Source: JBBRQP01 sp038226175 (GTDB taxonomy: Bacteria > Cyanobacteriota > Cyanobacteriia > Gloeobacterales > Anthocerotibacteraceae). From it: a stretch of 64,000 bases of DNA. Positions 28,279 through 37,379 of this stretch are shown piece after piece. Numbering within the stretch: position 1 is the first letter of the stretch; each line of letters begins with the position of its first letter. The DNA lies in NCBI GenBank assembly GCA_038226175.1, contig JBBRQP010000006.1, positions 5,082 through 69,081 on the forward strand, written 5' to 3'. The translations under genes and the position numbers were made by a program. The notes under the pieces were generated by a model. It did no database searches and had not been told where the DNA came from. It was given only the letters and a program-made list of their open reading frames with translations.

Positions 28279-29556
28279 ATGCAACGCCCCAAAAACGTTT
28301 TAATCTTGTTCGTTGATTCTTTATGTTTCAAGAGTGTCGCGGGTAAGTCTAAAACTGCTCTCACGCCCACCTTTGATTATCTACGCTCGGTAGGGATGTT
28401 TTTTGAGCGGCATCACTCGGTGACTTCGTTTACTACACCCTCAGTCGGTTCGATGTTGACGGGTCTTTATCCTTCGCGTCATGGCCTACACTTTCAAGGT
28501 GATACACAGCTAGCTCCGGGTGTGAGCACCCTAGGCCAAGTATTTCAGCAAGCTGGTTATCGGACGCTGGCAACGGTGACTGAGGTCTTACGGGATCATC
28601 AGGATTTATTTCGGGGCTTTGAGCAAGTAACGCGCCGGGAGCAGGAGCAGGGTATTCATACGGGTTGGGGAGCCGATGTGGCGACACAACTGCGCGAATT
28701 AGCCACATCAGAGCAACCTTGGCTTTATTTAGTGCATTCTTTTGAGTTACATCCCCAGCGTCAGTGTGACCCAGAGTTTCGGTCAACCCGTTGGGGTAAA
28801 AATTATTATGAACAGACGGTATCGGCGGTAGATGCGCATCTTAAGCAAATCTTAGATGCCGTCAATTTAGATGAAACCATTGTGGCTTTTATTGCTGACC
28901 ATGGCGAAAACTCACTGTGGGAGCCATCAGGTAATGAAGTATTAGCGCACAAAGCCCATCGTTTGCGGATCAATCGTCGCCTTGATGGTTTACGTGAATG
29001 GTTTTATCGGCAAGGATTACAGAGCAAAGGCAAATTTCTGATCCGCCATAATCCGTTATTTCACCATGATTGCCACCTGCACAACTATCTCACCCATGTG
29101 CCACTAGTACTCGTAGCCCAAGATCAATTACCCGCTGGAGAAACCTGCCAAAAATTAACCAGTCATCCTGATTTACTCCCGACCTTGGTGGATTTGACGG
29201 GTATTACGACGCCATGGCTTAGCTATGACGGCTGCTCGTTACGCGGGCTTTTAGATGAAAAACAAGTAGAACGTCCTATTTATCAGGAACTCTATACGCG
29301 GTTTGTCTATCAATCTCGCACTGAGGCCGAAATCAGCCAACAGCCACTCTTGCTTGGTCTGGTCACCCCAAAATGGCATTTCGTTTATTGCCCTGTCCGT
29401 CCCGAAATCGCTCCTGAACTCTATGATTTGGAGCAAGATTTTCAGGAAAATCATAACTTCGCGCAAGTCTATCCAGAGCTTGTTCAGCAGTTTCGCGCCT
29501 TACTTGAAGCAAGAGAGATTACTCCGGTGCTAGCCTCTCCCGCACCTGTGAAGTGA
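28279..29556 (+). CDS. Alkaline-phosphatase-superfamily sulfatase-like hydrolase, Thr at the usual Cys position
   Basis: A 425-residue protein with the sulfatase/alkaline phosphatase fold. A metal-binding Asp is at about residue 13 (FVDS), and ADHGEN at about 206-211 gives the second metal site. The active-site loop is TTPSVGSMLTG at 52-62: the position that carries formylglycine-forming Cys or Ser in sulfatases (C-x-P-S-R) is Thr52, and the Arg is replaced by Val. Thr nucleophiles are found in lipid phosphotransferases such as EptA and LtaS. It has no signal peptide or clear membrane anchor. It may therefore cleave or transfer phosphate esters rather than sulfate. Confidence 0.75.
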   Translation: MQRPKNVLILFVDSLCFKSVAGKSKTALTPTFDYLRSVGMFFERHHSVTSFTTPSVGSMLTGLYPSRHGLHFQGDTQLAPGVSTLGQVFQQAGYRTLATVTEVLRDHQDLFRGFEQVTRREQEQGIHTGWGADVATQLRELATSEQPWLYLVHSFELHPQRQCDPEFRSTRWGKNYYEQTVSAVDAHLKQILDAVNLDETIVAFIADHGENSLWEPSGNEVLAHKAHRLRINRRLDGLREWFYRQGLQSKGKFLIRHNPLFHHDCHLHNYLTHVPLVLVAQDQLPAGETCQKLTSHPDLLPTLVDLTGITTPWLSYDGCSLRGLLDEKQVERPIYQELYTRFVYQSRTEAEISQQPLLLGLVTPKWHFVYCPVRPEIAPELYDLEQDFQENHNFAQVYPELVQQFRALLEAREITPVLASPAPVK

Positions 29557-29565
29557 TGGAAACCC

Positions 29566-29594
29566 TCAGCTCTTGGTGTGACACCAAGAGCTGA
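29566..29594. repeat. Strong 13-bp hairpin after the sulfatase-like gene
   Basis: TCAGCTCTTGGTG and CACCAAGAGCTGA are perfectly complementary, with a TGA loop between them. It begins 10 bases after the sulfatase-like stop and is followed by A-rich, not T-rich, sequence. It could act as an mRNA end-stabilising or processing hairpin, or as a partial terminator between this gene and the acyltransferase. Confidence 0.6.
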
Positions 29595-29642
29595 AATTCA
29601 ACGGGCTAAAATTCAATTTTTTGTATCTGAGGAGATGTTTGG

Positions 29643-30869
29643 ATGCTCAAATCTGAACCAGTAATAAATCATATTGCAATGCTTGATGGTGCTAGGGGAA
29701 TTGCTTTTTTATCGGTCTTTTTGTTTCATCTGCATCTGAGATTCAATTGGCACTGGCTAGTTTTTGGTCTTGATGTACCTGCATTACTGTTTACCAATCG
29801 TGGAATTCATTTATTTTTTGCGCTCAGTGGCTACTTATTATTTAAGCCCTTAGTCAAAGCTATCAACAATAATACAGACCTGCCTGACCTTACTTATTTT
29901 GCTCAGCGACGATTTTTGCGTATTTTTCCAGCTTACTTATTTTATATTTTTGCGATCACAGGTTTGGCGTTATTATTTCAGCGTGTAGATATCTTAGACC
30001 TATACAAAATCACACTCTGGCAACAGCTAACTAGTCATATTTTGATGCTTCATATTTTTTCAGCTGCGACTCTTTATGGCTTAGAAGCCCCTTGGTGGTC
30101 TCAAGCTGTGGAGTTTCATTTTTATATATTTTTAGGTGTAACTATCTTTGTGATGGGCCAGTTTTTTAGAAAACATCTCAGTGTCAAGACCCTACTTTAT
30201 TTTAGCTATGGTGGTATTGGATTATCTGTGTTCTCACATTGGGCTTTTTTAGCGTTAGATCGTGTTCTGTCTTGGTTTGGACATGGTTATATAACCGGGG
30301 ACTCTTGGGTTTTCAATCGTAATTTACCAGCACTCTTATACACTTTTGCCTGTGGTTTTCTACTGGCTATCTATCTGCATGCCGATCAGTGCATAGCTAT
30401 CCGCAAAGCATCTCATAACTTTTGGTCAGCCCTAATCGGGACGATAGGGTTACTTTTGTTGAGTAATTTACATAACGCTTTACCCAAAGTTGATTATTTT
30501 CTGGGTGATTTTTTACATAGTTTGGCGTGGTCTTTGATTCTGTTTGCATTGCTTAACCAACAGACGACATCTAATTCTTGGTTGATAGATAGTTTACGGC
30601 GCATTTTTTCCTGGCAGCCTTTCGTCTCTTTGGGTTTGATTTCTTATAGTTGTTACCTAGTCCATGACCCGCTGATCAAATTATTCCTTCCTCCCCTATT
30701 AGAAAAATTTGGTCATAGTCCACTTACTTATAGCTTAGGATGTTCATTAATCTTGCCCATTACTATTATTATTTCAACTATCACATTTCACTACATCGAG
30801 AAACCATGCATGCAACTCGGAATACACAAAAAGTCCCCCTCTACTCATGAGAAGGGGATACCGACTTAA
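29643..30869 (+). CDS. Acyltransferase 3 (OafA-like) membrane protein
   Basis: A 408-residue integral membrane O-acyltransferase. The N-terminus has HIAMLDGARGIAFLSVFLFHLHLR, with the family's conserved LDGxRGxA and His, then NRGIHLFFALSGYLLFKP and RRFLRIFPAYLF. About ten hydrophobic segments follow, and the protein ends FHYIEKP, the usual family close. These enzymes acetylate or acylate extracytoplasmic sugars. It follows the 13-bp hairpin and is the last gene of the operon, ending 6 bp before a convergent gene. Confidence 0.88.
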   Translation: MLKSEPVINHIAMLDGARGIAFLSVFLFHLHLRFNWHWLVFGLDVPALLFTNRGIHLFFALSGYLLFKPLVKAINNNTDLPDLTYFAQRRFLRIFPAYLFYIFAITGLALLFQRVDILDLYKITLWQQLTSHILMLHIFSAATLYGLEAPWWSQAVEFHFYIFLGVTIFVMGQFFRKHLSVKTLLYFSYGGIGLSVFSHWAFLALDRVLSWFGHGYITGDSWVFNRNLPALLYTFACGFLLAIYLHADQCIAIRKASHNFWSALIGTIGLLLLSNLHNALPKVDYFLGDFLHSLAWSLILFALLNQQTTSNSWLIDSLRRIFSWQPFVSLGLISYSCYLVHDPLIKLFLPPLLEKFGHSPLTYSLGCSLILPITIIISTITFHYIEKPCMQLGIHKKSPSTHEKGIPT

Positions 30870-30875
30870 AAACGC

Positions 30876-33686
30876 TTAATTGAGGGTAACGCTACCTCCA
30901 AGAGTGCCATTTCCGGTTAACTCCTTGATATCTTGTACCCCATCGAGTAACCACCGCTGTACGCCACTATGAGAGCTTTCATCATTGTGGTAGAGATAAA
31001 GCTGACCATTATTGCTAATCAAGGTCGGACTAAAGGCATTGCCCGCTGCACCTGAGAGTGCACCTGTGCCTAGAGATTCGGGTTTGTTGACATACCAGCT
31101 GCGCCCAAATTCGCCCACGAATAACCCGTCATCCCAAAAGTGCATAAACTGGTTGGCTTGCCCCAGTAGATTGACCGTCAGATCTGTCCAAAACTCGCCG
31201 TTATAGCCATAGACCACATTGCGTCCACTGACCATGCTCAGGTTTCCAGCATACTGAATTGTGCCATCAATTTCGTAGGTCTGATAGGTTCCTGCATAGT
31301 CGGTCTGAGCAGCAGGGCTAGCTTTCCAGAGCCATTTATTGTCACCGAGTTTGACCCCACCCAGGTGCATGCCGTTATTACCACGGCTAGAGCAATCAAA
31401 GGTAATGACTATGTTACTCGAAGTAACTTTGACCCGTGATGGAAAAGGATTAGCATAGTGCCACCATGGGTCATTAGGATTGCTAGTTGAGACTTGTCCG
31501 AGCGTGGTGAGTGACCCCCAGCTTGGGTTGCCATAGACATCGAAGCCACTGAGCGCCTGACGATAAAAGGTTTGGGTACCGCCCTCAGTCAAATATTGCA
31601 ATGAACCATCCGTCTCCATAGTTTTATCTACAGAGAGCACCATGCCTGTCTGCCGTAAGCCAACTTTGACGGTTTTTTTCGGAATAGCCCCCACCCGCAA
31701 TAGTGAAAAGCTCCCGATAGTTGCATCGTTGACCACCCCTGCAAAATTGAGATTAAACAGACCATCGGTAATCGTCACCGGAAAAGTTCGGCTCACAGCG
31801 GTATTAGCTGAACCAGCAGCAGCAACTACATCGAAGTTAGTGAGAATCGGTTGATCCTCGACATTGACATTAAATTTACGCTGACCTGTACCATTAAAAT
31901 TTAACTCGGCAAAATTGAGCGTTAGCGTATAAGTTCCAGACTCCACTGGAATTTTGTAGAAGAAGTTAGGCCCATAACGCTCAGCACGAAATAGCGGCTG
32001 ATCAGCAGTGTTCGCAATTTGATTATCCGTTGGCAAGAGATTGCCACTGGTGTAGGCGTATTCAGGCGACCAGCTCTGGTTTTGGCTATCGACATAGGAA
32101 TCACCACCGACGCGGATGCGTAAGGGTGCTTGCGCTACTGCTGGGGGATTGGGATTAAGCTCAACCAAATCGGTCGTGCCGCCGCCTTCTAGACGGTCAT
32201 ACATGCCATAAGTGCGTCCATTACTTAGCGTCGCTACTTGAGAGAAACCAGAATCTACTAGATTTTGGTAAGGCGTACCATAGCACCAGTTATTGACTAG
32301 ATTCCAGGAACCATTGGTACCGCCAAGGGATTTGCTGTAATCCACTTTAAATTCGAGGCATTCACTAAAGACACGGCTTGGATTGTTGACATCGACGGTT
32401 GCGACCCGATTAGCCTTCAAAAACATGATGTTCTCGATATACTGACGGCTGGCACTGAGGTGTAAGGCGCGGTAGTTACCGCTGTCATATACCCAAAACG
32501 AACCATCTGCTAACACGCTCAAAAACGTCAGCGGGGTATTAACAGGCTTAAACCAAAGTTTATCTGGGCTAACGGTAGGACCTTGAGCATAGCCACCTAG
32601 TTTGCTGTAAGTCCAGAGGCTGGCTCCTGCACTGTTGAAGGCTTTGACTTGATGGGTGGCTCCATCAGCAATTAAAACTAAATCATTGGTTTGTGGACTA
32701 ACGGCGACAGCAAGCGGTATCGCTACTGTGTTTACGGTTGCCGCTACCGTGGGATTACTGCCCAGATTGGTGTACCGCTGCACCACCGTTTTACCACTGA
32801 CATCACAGATCACCCAAAGATCGCCATTGGGTGCCATCGCCAGACCTTGGGGATTGGTTACAGAAATGGTACGCAGCAAGTTTCCGCCATTTTTGTCAAG
32901 GAGACGCACTTGATTAGCACTCCCGTGCGCTACCGCTAAGATAGTGCCGGATTTTTGGACAGCAAGACCTGTAGTCGGGCTACTCCCGTCTTTGTCAATT
33001 ACGTTATTCCAGTAGTTAGGGTCATAAATCCCCGTCCCTTGCACCACGCCATTAGGAAAAGCGTATTCTGATTTGTCACTCACCTGAAAGGCAACCACCC
33101 AACTGCTGGCATCGTAGCCTGTACCCGAGTTGGCATAATAAACCCGCTGTCCATCCGTTGCTACATAATTAAACGCACTTTTGTAATCACCATGGGCGAT
33201 ATCAAGCTGTTGTTGGGGCGTGTTGGTGCTAAAACTGTGCAGACCGGGCTGACCTTCGTTGTAGCCAACGGTATAAAATCCGTTGGTGCCATCAATTGCC
33301 ATACCATTCATAGGCAACAGCGCGCGATGGACACTAGTTCCGGTTTCATTATCAGAAGTGTTACCAATCACGCCTTGCCAGACATAGTTGACGTTGTGAT
33401 AGAGTACGCGAATTTGATAAGTACCACTGGCGACTTGTCCACCACTATCATCAGTGCCATTCCAAGTCGCGCTATGGCTGCCTGCTCCATAGCTCACCTT
33501 GCGCCACAAAGTTTTAACCAAAGTCCCATCAGTACGATAAGCTCCGGCACTTGTCGTATAGGTCTTATCTAAGGTAAAGCTGAAATTTAAGGAAGCGGCT
33601 AAAACCGATCCTGATCCAGCCCAAGCGAGTAAGCCTGCCAGTAACCATGCTCTTGTATTCATTCCCAATGCACGTAAATTTCTCAC
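30876..33686 (-). CDS. Secreted FlgD-Ig/propeller/malectin protein
   Basis: A 936-residue exported protein. A signal peptide covers about 1-31 (ending SVLAAS). A FlgD-Ig-like domain follows (about 35-95, with WNGTDDSGGQVASGTYQIRV). Residues of about 100-430 repeat short strand-turn units (for example GTILAVAHGSANQVRLLDKNG, PQGLAMAPNGDLWVICDVSG), like an NHL beta-propeller. A malectin domain lies at about 520-665 (IRVGGDSYVD ... LNFAELNFNGTGQRKFNVNVED). The last 270 residues are unassigned. It is transcribed toward the acyltransferase. An alternative in-frame ATG is 24 bases in. It likely acts on, or binds, surface glycans. Confidence 0.8.
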   Translation of the reverse strand: MRNLRALGMNTRAWLLAGLLAWAGSGSVLAASLNFSFTLDKTYTTSAGAYRTDGTLVKTLWRKVSYGAGSHSATWNGTDDSGGQVASGTYQIRVLYHNVNYVWQGVIGNTSDNETGTSVHRALLPMNGMAIDGTNGFYTVGYNEGQPGLHSFSTNTPQQQLDIAHGDYKSAFNYVATDGQRVYYANSGTGYDASSWVVAFQVSDKSEYAFPNGVVQGTGIYDPNYWNNVIDKDGSSPTTGLAVQKSGTILAVAHGSANQVRLLDKNGGNLLRTISVTNPQGLAMAPNGDLWVICDVSGKTVVQRYTNLGSNPTVAATVNTVAIPLAVAVSPQTNDLVLIADGATHQVKAFNSAGASLWTYSKLGGYAQGPTVSPDKLWFKPVNTPLTFLSVLADGSFWVYDSGNYRALHLSASRQYIENIMFLKANRVATVDVNNPSRVFSECLEFKVDYSKSLGGTNGSWNLVNNWCYGTPYQNLVDSGFSQVATLSNGRTYGMYDRLEGGGTTDLVELNPNPPAVAQAPLRIRVGGDSYVDSQNQSWSPEYAYTSGNLLPTDNQIANTADQPLFRAERYGPNFFYKIPVESGTYTLTLNFAELNFNGTGQRKFNVNVEDQPILTNFDVVAAAGSANTAVSRTFPVTITDGLFNLNFAGVVNDATIGSFSLLRVGAIPKKTVKVGLRQTGMVLSVDKTMETDGSLQYLTEGGTQTFYRQALSGFDVYGNPSWGSLTTLGQVSTSNPNDPWWHYANPFPSRVKVTSSNIVITFDCSSRGNNGMHLGGVKLGDNKWLWKASPAAQTDYAGTYQTYEIDGTIQYAGNLSMVSGRNVVYGYNGEFWTDLTVNLLGQANQFMHFWDDGLFVGEFGRSWYVNKPESLGTGALSGAAGNAFSPTLISNNGQLYLYHNDESSHSGVQRWLLDGVQDIKELTGNGTLGGSVTLN

Positions 33687-34283
33687 AATTTCCCCTTAAA
33701 GTCACTCTTTAGTCGCTATTTAATCCCATTAGGTTCAACGAAGAACAAAACTACGTATACTCACTAACAAAATGTCTCACAAAATACATTGACCTAATAG
33801 ATACCACTGAGTTTTTGACCAAATTAATAATTTATATACACTAAATATGTAATTATTAAAATTTTTATAATTGGCTAAGATAGCTTGCTAGAGAGAGTTT
33901 TACTTTTTGATTTGATCGAATAAGATTTTTATTTTTAGTCTGCCTAATTATCAAAATACAATTTTAAATTTAGGCAAAATTACGTAAATTCTAGTTATGC
34001 ATATCTTGAGCGATTTTGCAAATAAATAATAAAATAAGTGTAAACCGCAGTGAACTCAAGTGTAATTTTTGGCTGCGGGATCAAGGATAGTTCACATTAA
34101 GATTGGATCACTGATTGCCAAAGGCTTCAAAAGAATTTGTGAGGTTTTTACTTTTGCGATCAATTTATTGTTACAGTTGTCCTTCTGTTTCACCGTAAGT
34201 TTTTTATAATTTCTGCTGCCAAAATCCCCCAAAACTCCATCTGCTAAGATAAAAAAGAACCTCTGGTAAGTCACTCATACACT
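33687..34283. other. A+T-rich divergent intergenic region
   Basis: About 600 bases between the divergently transcribed malectin and NfeD genes. It is clearly richer in A and T than its surroundings, with several long A/T runs, and no gene-like frame or recognised RNA. It probably carries promoters in both directions. Confidence 0.6.
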
Positions 34284-34712
34284 ATGAAGTTTTCCCCTAC
34301 AGTCTGGTGGTTGATTGGTGGCTTGGGGTTGTTGGTCATTGAATTTTTTACCCCATTTCAGGTGGCAGGAGCCGTGGGCATTGCGGCTATTGGGGTAGCT
34401 TTTTTGAGTTTAGTGATTCCTTGGTTGCCAGGGCAAATTCTATTATTAGTTTTGATGTCAGGACTCTTATTTTGGGCGGCTCGCCAATATTTTACGCCCA
34501 AAACCTACCGCGATCCCCTATCACGCCAAGACCGCGCCCGCACAGTTCAAGCGATCGTCCCCGGACAATTAGGGCGCGTCAGCATGGGCGGCACCACTTG
34601 GAACGCGCGATGTACGCTCCCGGATGTGACCATTGACCCCGAGCAAGAAGTTTTGGTGGTCGGACGTGACGGTAATATTTTGAACGTGATGCCGATGAAT
34701 CTCATTCAGTAA
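34284..34712 (+). CDS. NfeD-family membrane protein
   Basis: A 142-residue protein with a membrane hairpin (about 8-70, three hydrophobic stretches) and a soluble C-terminal OB-fold domain (about 85-140: GQLGRVSMGGTTWNAR, PEQEVLVVGRDGNILNVMP). This is the short NfeD form, which pairs with stomatin/SPFH proteins; here such a gene begins 12 bp downstream. It is thought to act in membrane microdomain or protein quality functions. Confidence 0.88.
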   Translation: MKFSPTVWWLIGGLGLLVIEFFTPFQVAGAVGIAAIGVAFLSLVIPWLPGQILLLVLMSGLLFWAARQYFTPKTYRDPLSRQDRARTVQAIVPGQLGRVSMGGTTWNARCTLPDVTIDPEQEVLVVGRDGNILNVMPMNLIQ

Positions 34713-34724
34713 AGGAGTTGGGCC

Positions 34725-35675
34725 ATGGATGTGTTGCTTTTGATTCTGGGGGGATTGGGTTTGGCAGTATTAGGCAGTAGTGCGCGCATTGTCAATCAGG
34801 GTGATCAGACCTTAGTAGAGCGGCTAGGGCGATTTCATGCACGTTGGGAGCCAGGCTTACACTTTTTGATCCCGCTACTTGACCGGATGGCCTATCGAGA
34901 AACCACCAAAGAACAAGTTTTGGATGTACAACCGCAAAAATGCATCACTAGCGATAATGTCTCCCTCGAAGCTGATGCTATTCTCTACTGGCGCATTGTC
35001 GATATAGAACGCGCCTGTTATGCCGTAGCCGATATCCGAGCAGCTTTAGTCAATCTCGTACTGACCGCTTTGCGCTCAGAGATTGGCAAGTTGGAACTTG
35101 ATGAAACATTTTCCTCACGCGCTGAGATCAACCAGATTTTACTTACCCAACTCGACGAAGCTACCGACCCTTGGGGCATCAAAGTTACCCGAGTTGAGGT
35201 CAAAAATATCACGCCTTCGCGCACAGTGCTTGACTCTATGGAATTACAAATGGCAGCAGAACGTAATAAGCGTGCCGTAATTCTTAACTCCGAAGGCGAC
35301 AAACAATCTAAGATCAATAGTGCCGAAGGTACGGCTCAGTCCTCCTTAATTGCCGCTGAAGCCGAAAAGAAACAACAGCTCCTGCGTGCCGAAGGCGTGG
35401 CTCAAGCCCTACAAACTATCGCCTCTACGCTTGATACTTACCCTGCAGCCCGTGAGGCATTGCAGTTTTATTTGGCTCAAAATTATCTCGACACCACCCA
35501 AAAAGTCGGTCAAAGTCCCAGTAGCAAAGTTATGTTTATGGATCCTAATAGTATCTCTGGGTCATTGAATGGTCTAATGTCTGTGCTAAGCAAGGTCGAT
35601 AGCCAACCCTTAAATTTGCCTGCCGATAATACCCTACTTCAGCCCCTAAAACCCTTGTCCCACGAGAAGCCCTGA
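34725..35675 (+). CDS. SPFH/stomatin-like protein
   Basis: A 316-residue SPFH-domain protein: an N-terminal membrane helix (about 2-18), IVNQGDQTLVERLGRFH, EPGLHFLIPLLDRM and YRETTKEQVLDVQPQKCITSDNVSLEADAILYWRI are all SPFH/slipin signatures. A coiled coil of Ala/Glu-rich repeats runs from about 185 to 235. Such proteins oligomerise in the membrane and regulate proteases or channels. Its NfeD partner is immediately upstream. It overlaps the next gene by one base. Confidence 0.92.
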   Translation: MDVLLLILGGLGLAVLGSSARIVNQGDQTLVERLGRFHARWEPGLHFLIPLLDRMAYRETTKEQVLDVQPQKCITSDNVSLEADAILYWRIVDIERACYAVADIRAALVNLVLTALRSEIGKLELDETFSSRAEINQILLTQLDEATDPWGIKVTRVEVKNITPSRTVLDSMELQMAAERNKRAVILNSEGDKQSKINSAEGTAQSSLIAAEAEKKQQLLRAEGVAQALQTIASTLDTYPAAREALQFYLAQNYLDTTQKVGQSPSSKVMFMDPNSISGSLNGLMSVLSKVDSQPLNLPADNTLLQPLKPLSHEKP

Positions 35676-36085
35676 TGCTCTACACTATCCAACGTCAACT
35701 CACCGTTGTCCTCCAAAACCAACCGGGTCGCCTTGCCGATATCACGACCTTGCTCGCAGACGAACATATCAATATCGAAGCGCTGGCTTTAGTAGACAAT
35801 ATCGAACAAGCCTTTATTCGCTTGATCACCAGTGACCCAACCAATTGTAAACAGCTTTTAGTAGCCGCTGGCTATCACGTGGTCGAAGCTGATGTCTTGG
35901 TCTTAGATTTGACTGACAAACTTGGGACACTGGCTCTAGTCAGTCAAGCGCTTGCCGCCGCTCAGTTAAATATTGATTTTGTCTATGGCAGTGTCCATCG
36001 GGTTGGTGAAAAAACCCGCTTAGTGGTCAAAGTCTCGAATATTGCCAAAGCACGTCAGGTACTTGATTGCTTGACGGAGGCTTAA
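35675..36085 (+). CDS. Double ACT-domain protein
   Basis: A 136-residue protein composed of two ACT-like domains (about 6-75 and 80-136). The first has LQNQPGRLADITTLLADEHINIEALALVD; the second TDKLGTLALVSQALAAAQLNIDFVYGS. ACT domains bind amino acids and regulate enzymes. There is no fused catalytic domain, so this is likely a free-standing regulator or sensor. It is translationally coupled to both neighbours. Confidence 0.85.
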   Translation: MLYTIQRQLTVVLQNQPGRLADITTLLADEHINIEALALVDNIEQAFIRLITSDPTNCKQLLVAAGYHVVEADVLVLDLTDKLGTLALVSQALAAAQLNIDFVYGSVHRVGEKTRLVVKVSNIAKARQVLDCLTEA

Positions 36086-37249
36086 GTGATACGTCCGGGC
36101 AACATCGGCATTTTACCGGCAGGAGCTTTGGGTGTCAGTTTTTTTTATCATTTGACCGGACACCTCGCGGACTTGAGTGGCGGGGTTAGTTTTATCGAAC
36201 GCCAAGGTTCCGCTAGTGCCAAAATGCTCCAAGAAGTAGGATATCTGCAAATAGTGCCCGATGACCAGGTCTGCCAACGCCTATCTACGCAGGCCATTGT
36301 GCAACCAGATTTGCTGACATGTTATCAGCGCGGTACGCTTCCAGAAGTGCTCTTAGTTTGCCCCAATCCCGATCAGCTCCTTGAGGTGATTACGGCTTGT
36401 GTACAGTTGCTCATTGAGATTCACGAGCGCGGTCAATTAACCACCAAAAATCTACCTTTTCCCTGTGTAGTGCTCTGTGCCAATGGCATTTATTTTCAGC
36501 GAGTTCGCCAATTTTTTATTGAGAAACTCGAAGAAGGGACACTTTTTGGACAATTGCCCGACCTTTGGCCTGAGCTGATGCCCAAGATTGTTGGTCATCT
36601 GATGCGGGGCGTGACTATTCAAACCGGGGTGCGTGAGGGTTCGGGAGCTAATACCCTCTATCGTCCAGGACCTAGTGGTCTGACCCGTTTGGCTGGCGGA
36701 GACCTTCAGCTAAGAGAACGCTGTGCCCAAGTTTTGTGCGCCCACGGCGGTTGGTTTGAATTAGCCACGGATCGTTCACCGACCCGTTTGGAGTTTGATA
36801 AAGCCTTGCTCAATCTTGTGTGTAATCTACTCGGTCAACTCTATGCCATTGATGAGCTAGGGAATTTTTGTTTATTGACCGTAGGCGAGGTGCTAGTTCC
36901 TGCTCATGCAATTCAGATTAAAGAACTGATAGGTCACGTCCTGCGCGTTGGTCAAGCCGTCAAAGCCTATCCAGCCGAAGAGACTATTGACCGACTCTAC
37001 ACCCATCTCATTACTGTCAGCCAACCTCATCATGGTCATGTACCTTCTAGTTTGCAATGGGTTGGCCTACGCTTGCGCCTAGGAATTTTGTCTCCAGAAG
37101 TCACACCTACCGAATCTTGGTTGGTCGATCCACTGATGCGCTATGCCCGTTCGGCAGGTCTAGAAGATACTGCTACGTATTTTGAGCAGTTGAAACTTGC
37201 TTTGGTAGAAAAATTAACCTGTGCAATTCGTCATAAAAATGGCCTTTGA
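36086..37249 (+). CDS. Rossmann-like protein of unknown function
   Basis: A 387-residue protein starting with GTG. Its opening NIGILPAGALGVSFFYHL is a nucleotide-binding-like turn (G-x-x-P-x-G-A-x-G), as in ketopantoate-reductase-like folds, and the later LVCPNPDQLLEV and PCVVLCANGIYF also fit such a fold. A C-terminal helical part follows. No family was named. It begins right after the ACT-domain stop, so it may be under the control of that protein. Its length and gene neighbourhood suggest a cyanobacterial protein of conserved but unknown role. Confidence 0.55.
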   Translation: MIRPGNIGILPAGALGVSFFYHLTGHLADLSGGVSFIERQGSASAKMLQEVGYLQIVPDDQVCQRLSTQAIVQPDLLTCYQRGTLPEVLLVCPNPDQLLEVITACVQLLIEIHERGQLTTKNLPFPCVVLCANGIYFQRVRQFFIEKLEEGTLFGQLPDLWPELMPKIVGHLMRGVTIQTGVREGSGANTLYRPGPSGLTRLAGGDLQLRERCAQVLCAHGGWFELATDRSPTRLEFDKALLNLVCNLLGQLYAIDELGNFCLLTVGEVLVPAHAIQIKELIGHVLRVGQAVKAYPAEETIDRLYTHLITVSQPHHGHVPSSLQWVGLRLRLGILSPEVTPTESWLVDPLMRYARSAGLEDTATYFEQLKLALVEKLTCAIRHKNGL

Positions 37250-37379
37250 GCCTCATAAGTAGCTAACTATTTGAGAGAGAGCGGTGCTTGTAGAGGTAAC
37301 CATACTTTTAGTTAACCAAAAAGCTCGGTAATTGTAGTAAAGCTGATACTAGATCATGACCTTCCTTACTTTTTGGTTG

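Noticed and set aside
33687..34283. A possible transposase relic or short gene in the A+T-rich gap
   Set aside because: The longest minus-strand frame (60 codons) has no recognisable motif, and no terminal inverted repeats were seen.
37250..37379. Possible gene in the gap after the Rossmann-like protein
   Set aside because: No frame longer than a few dozen codons and no match; the remaining sequence looks like debris next to the Uma2 relic.
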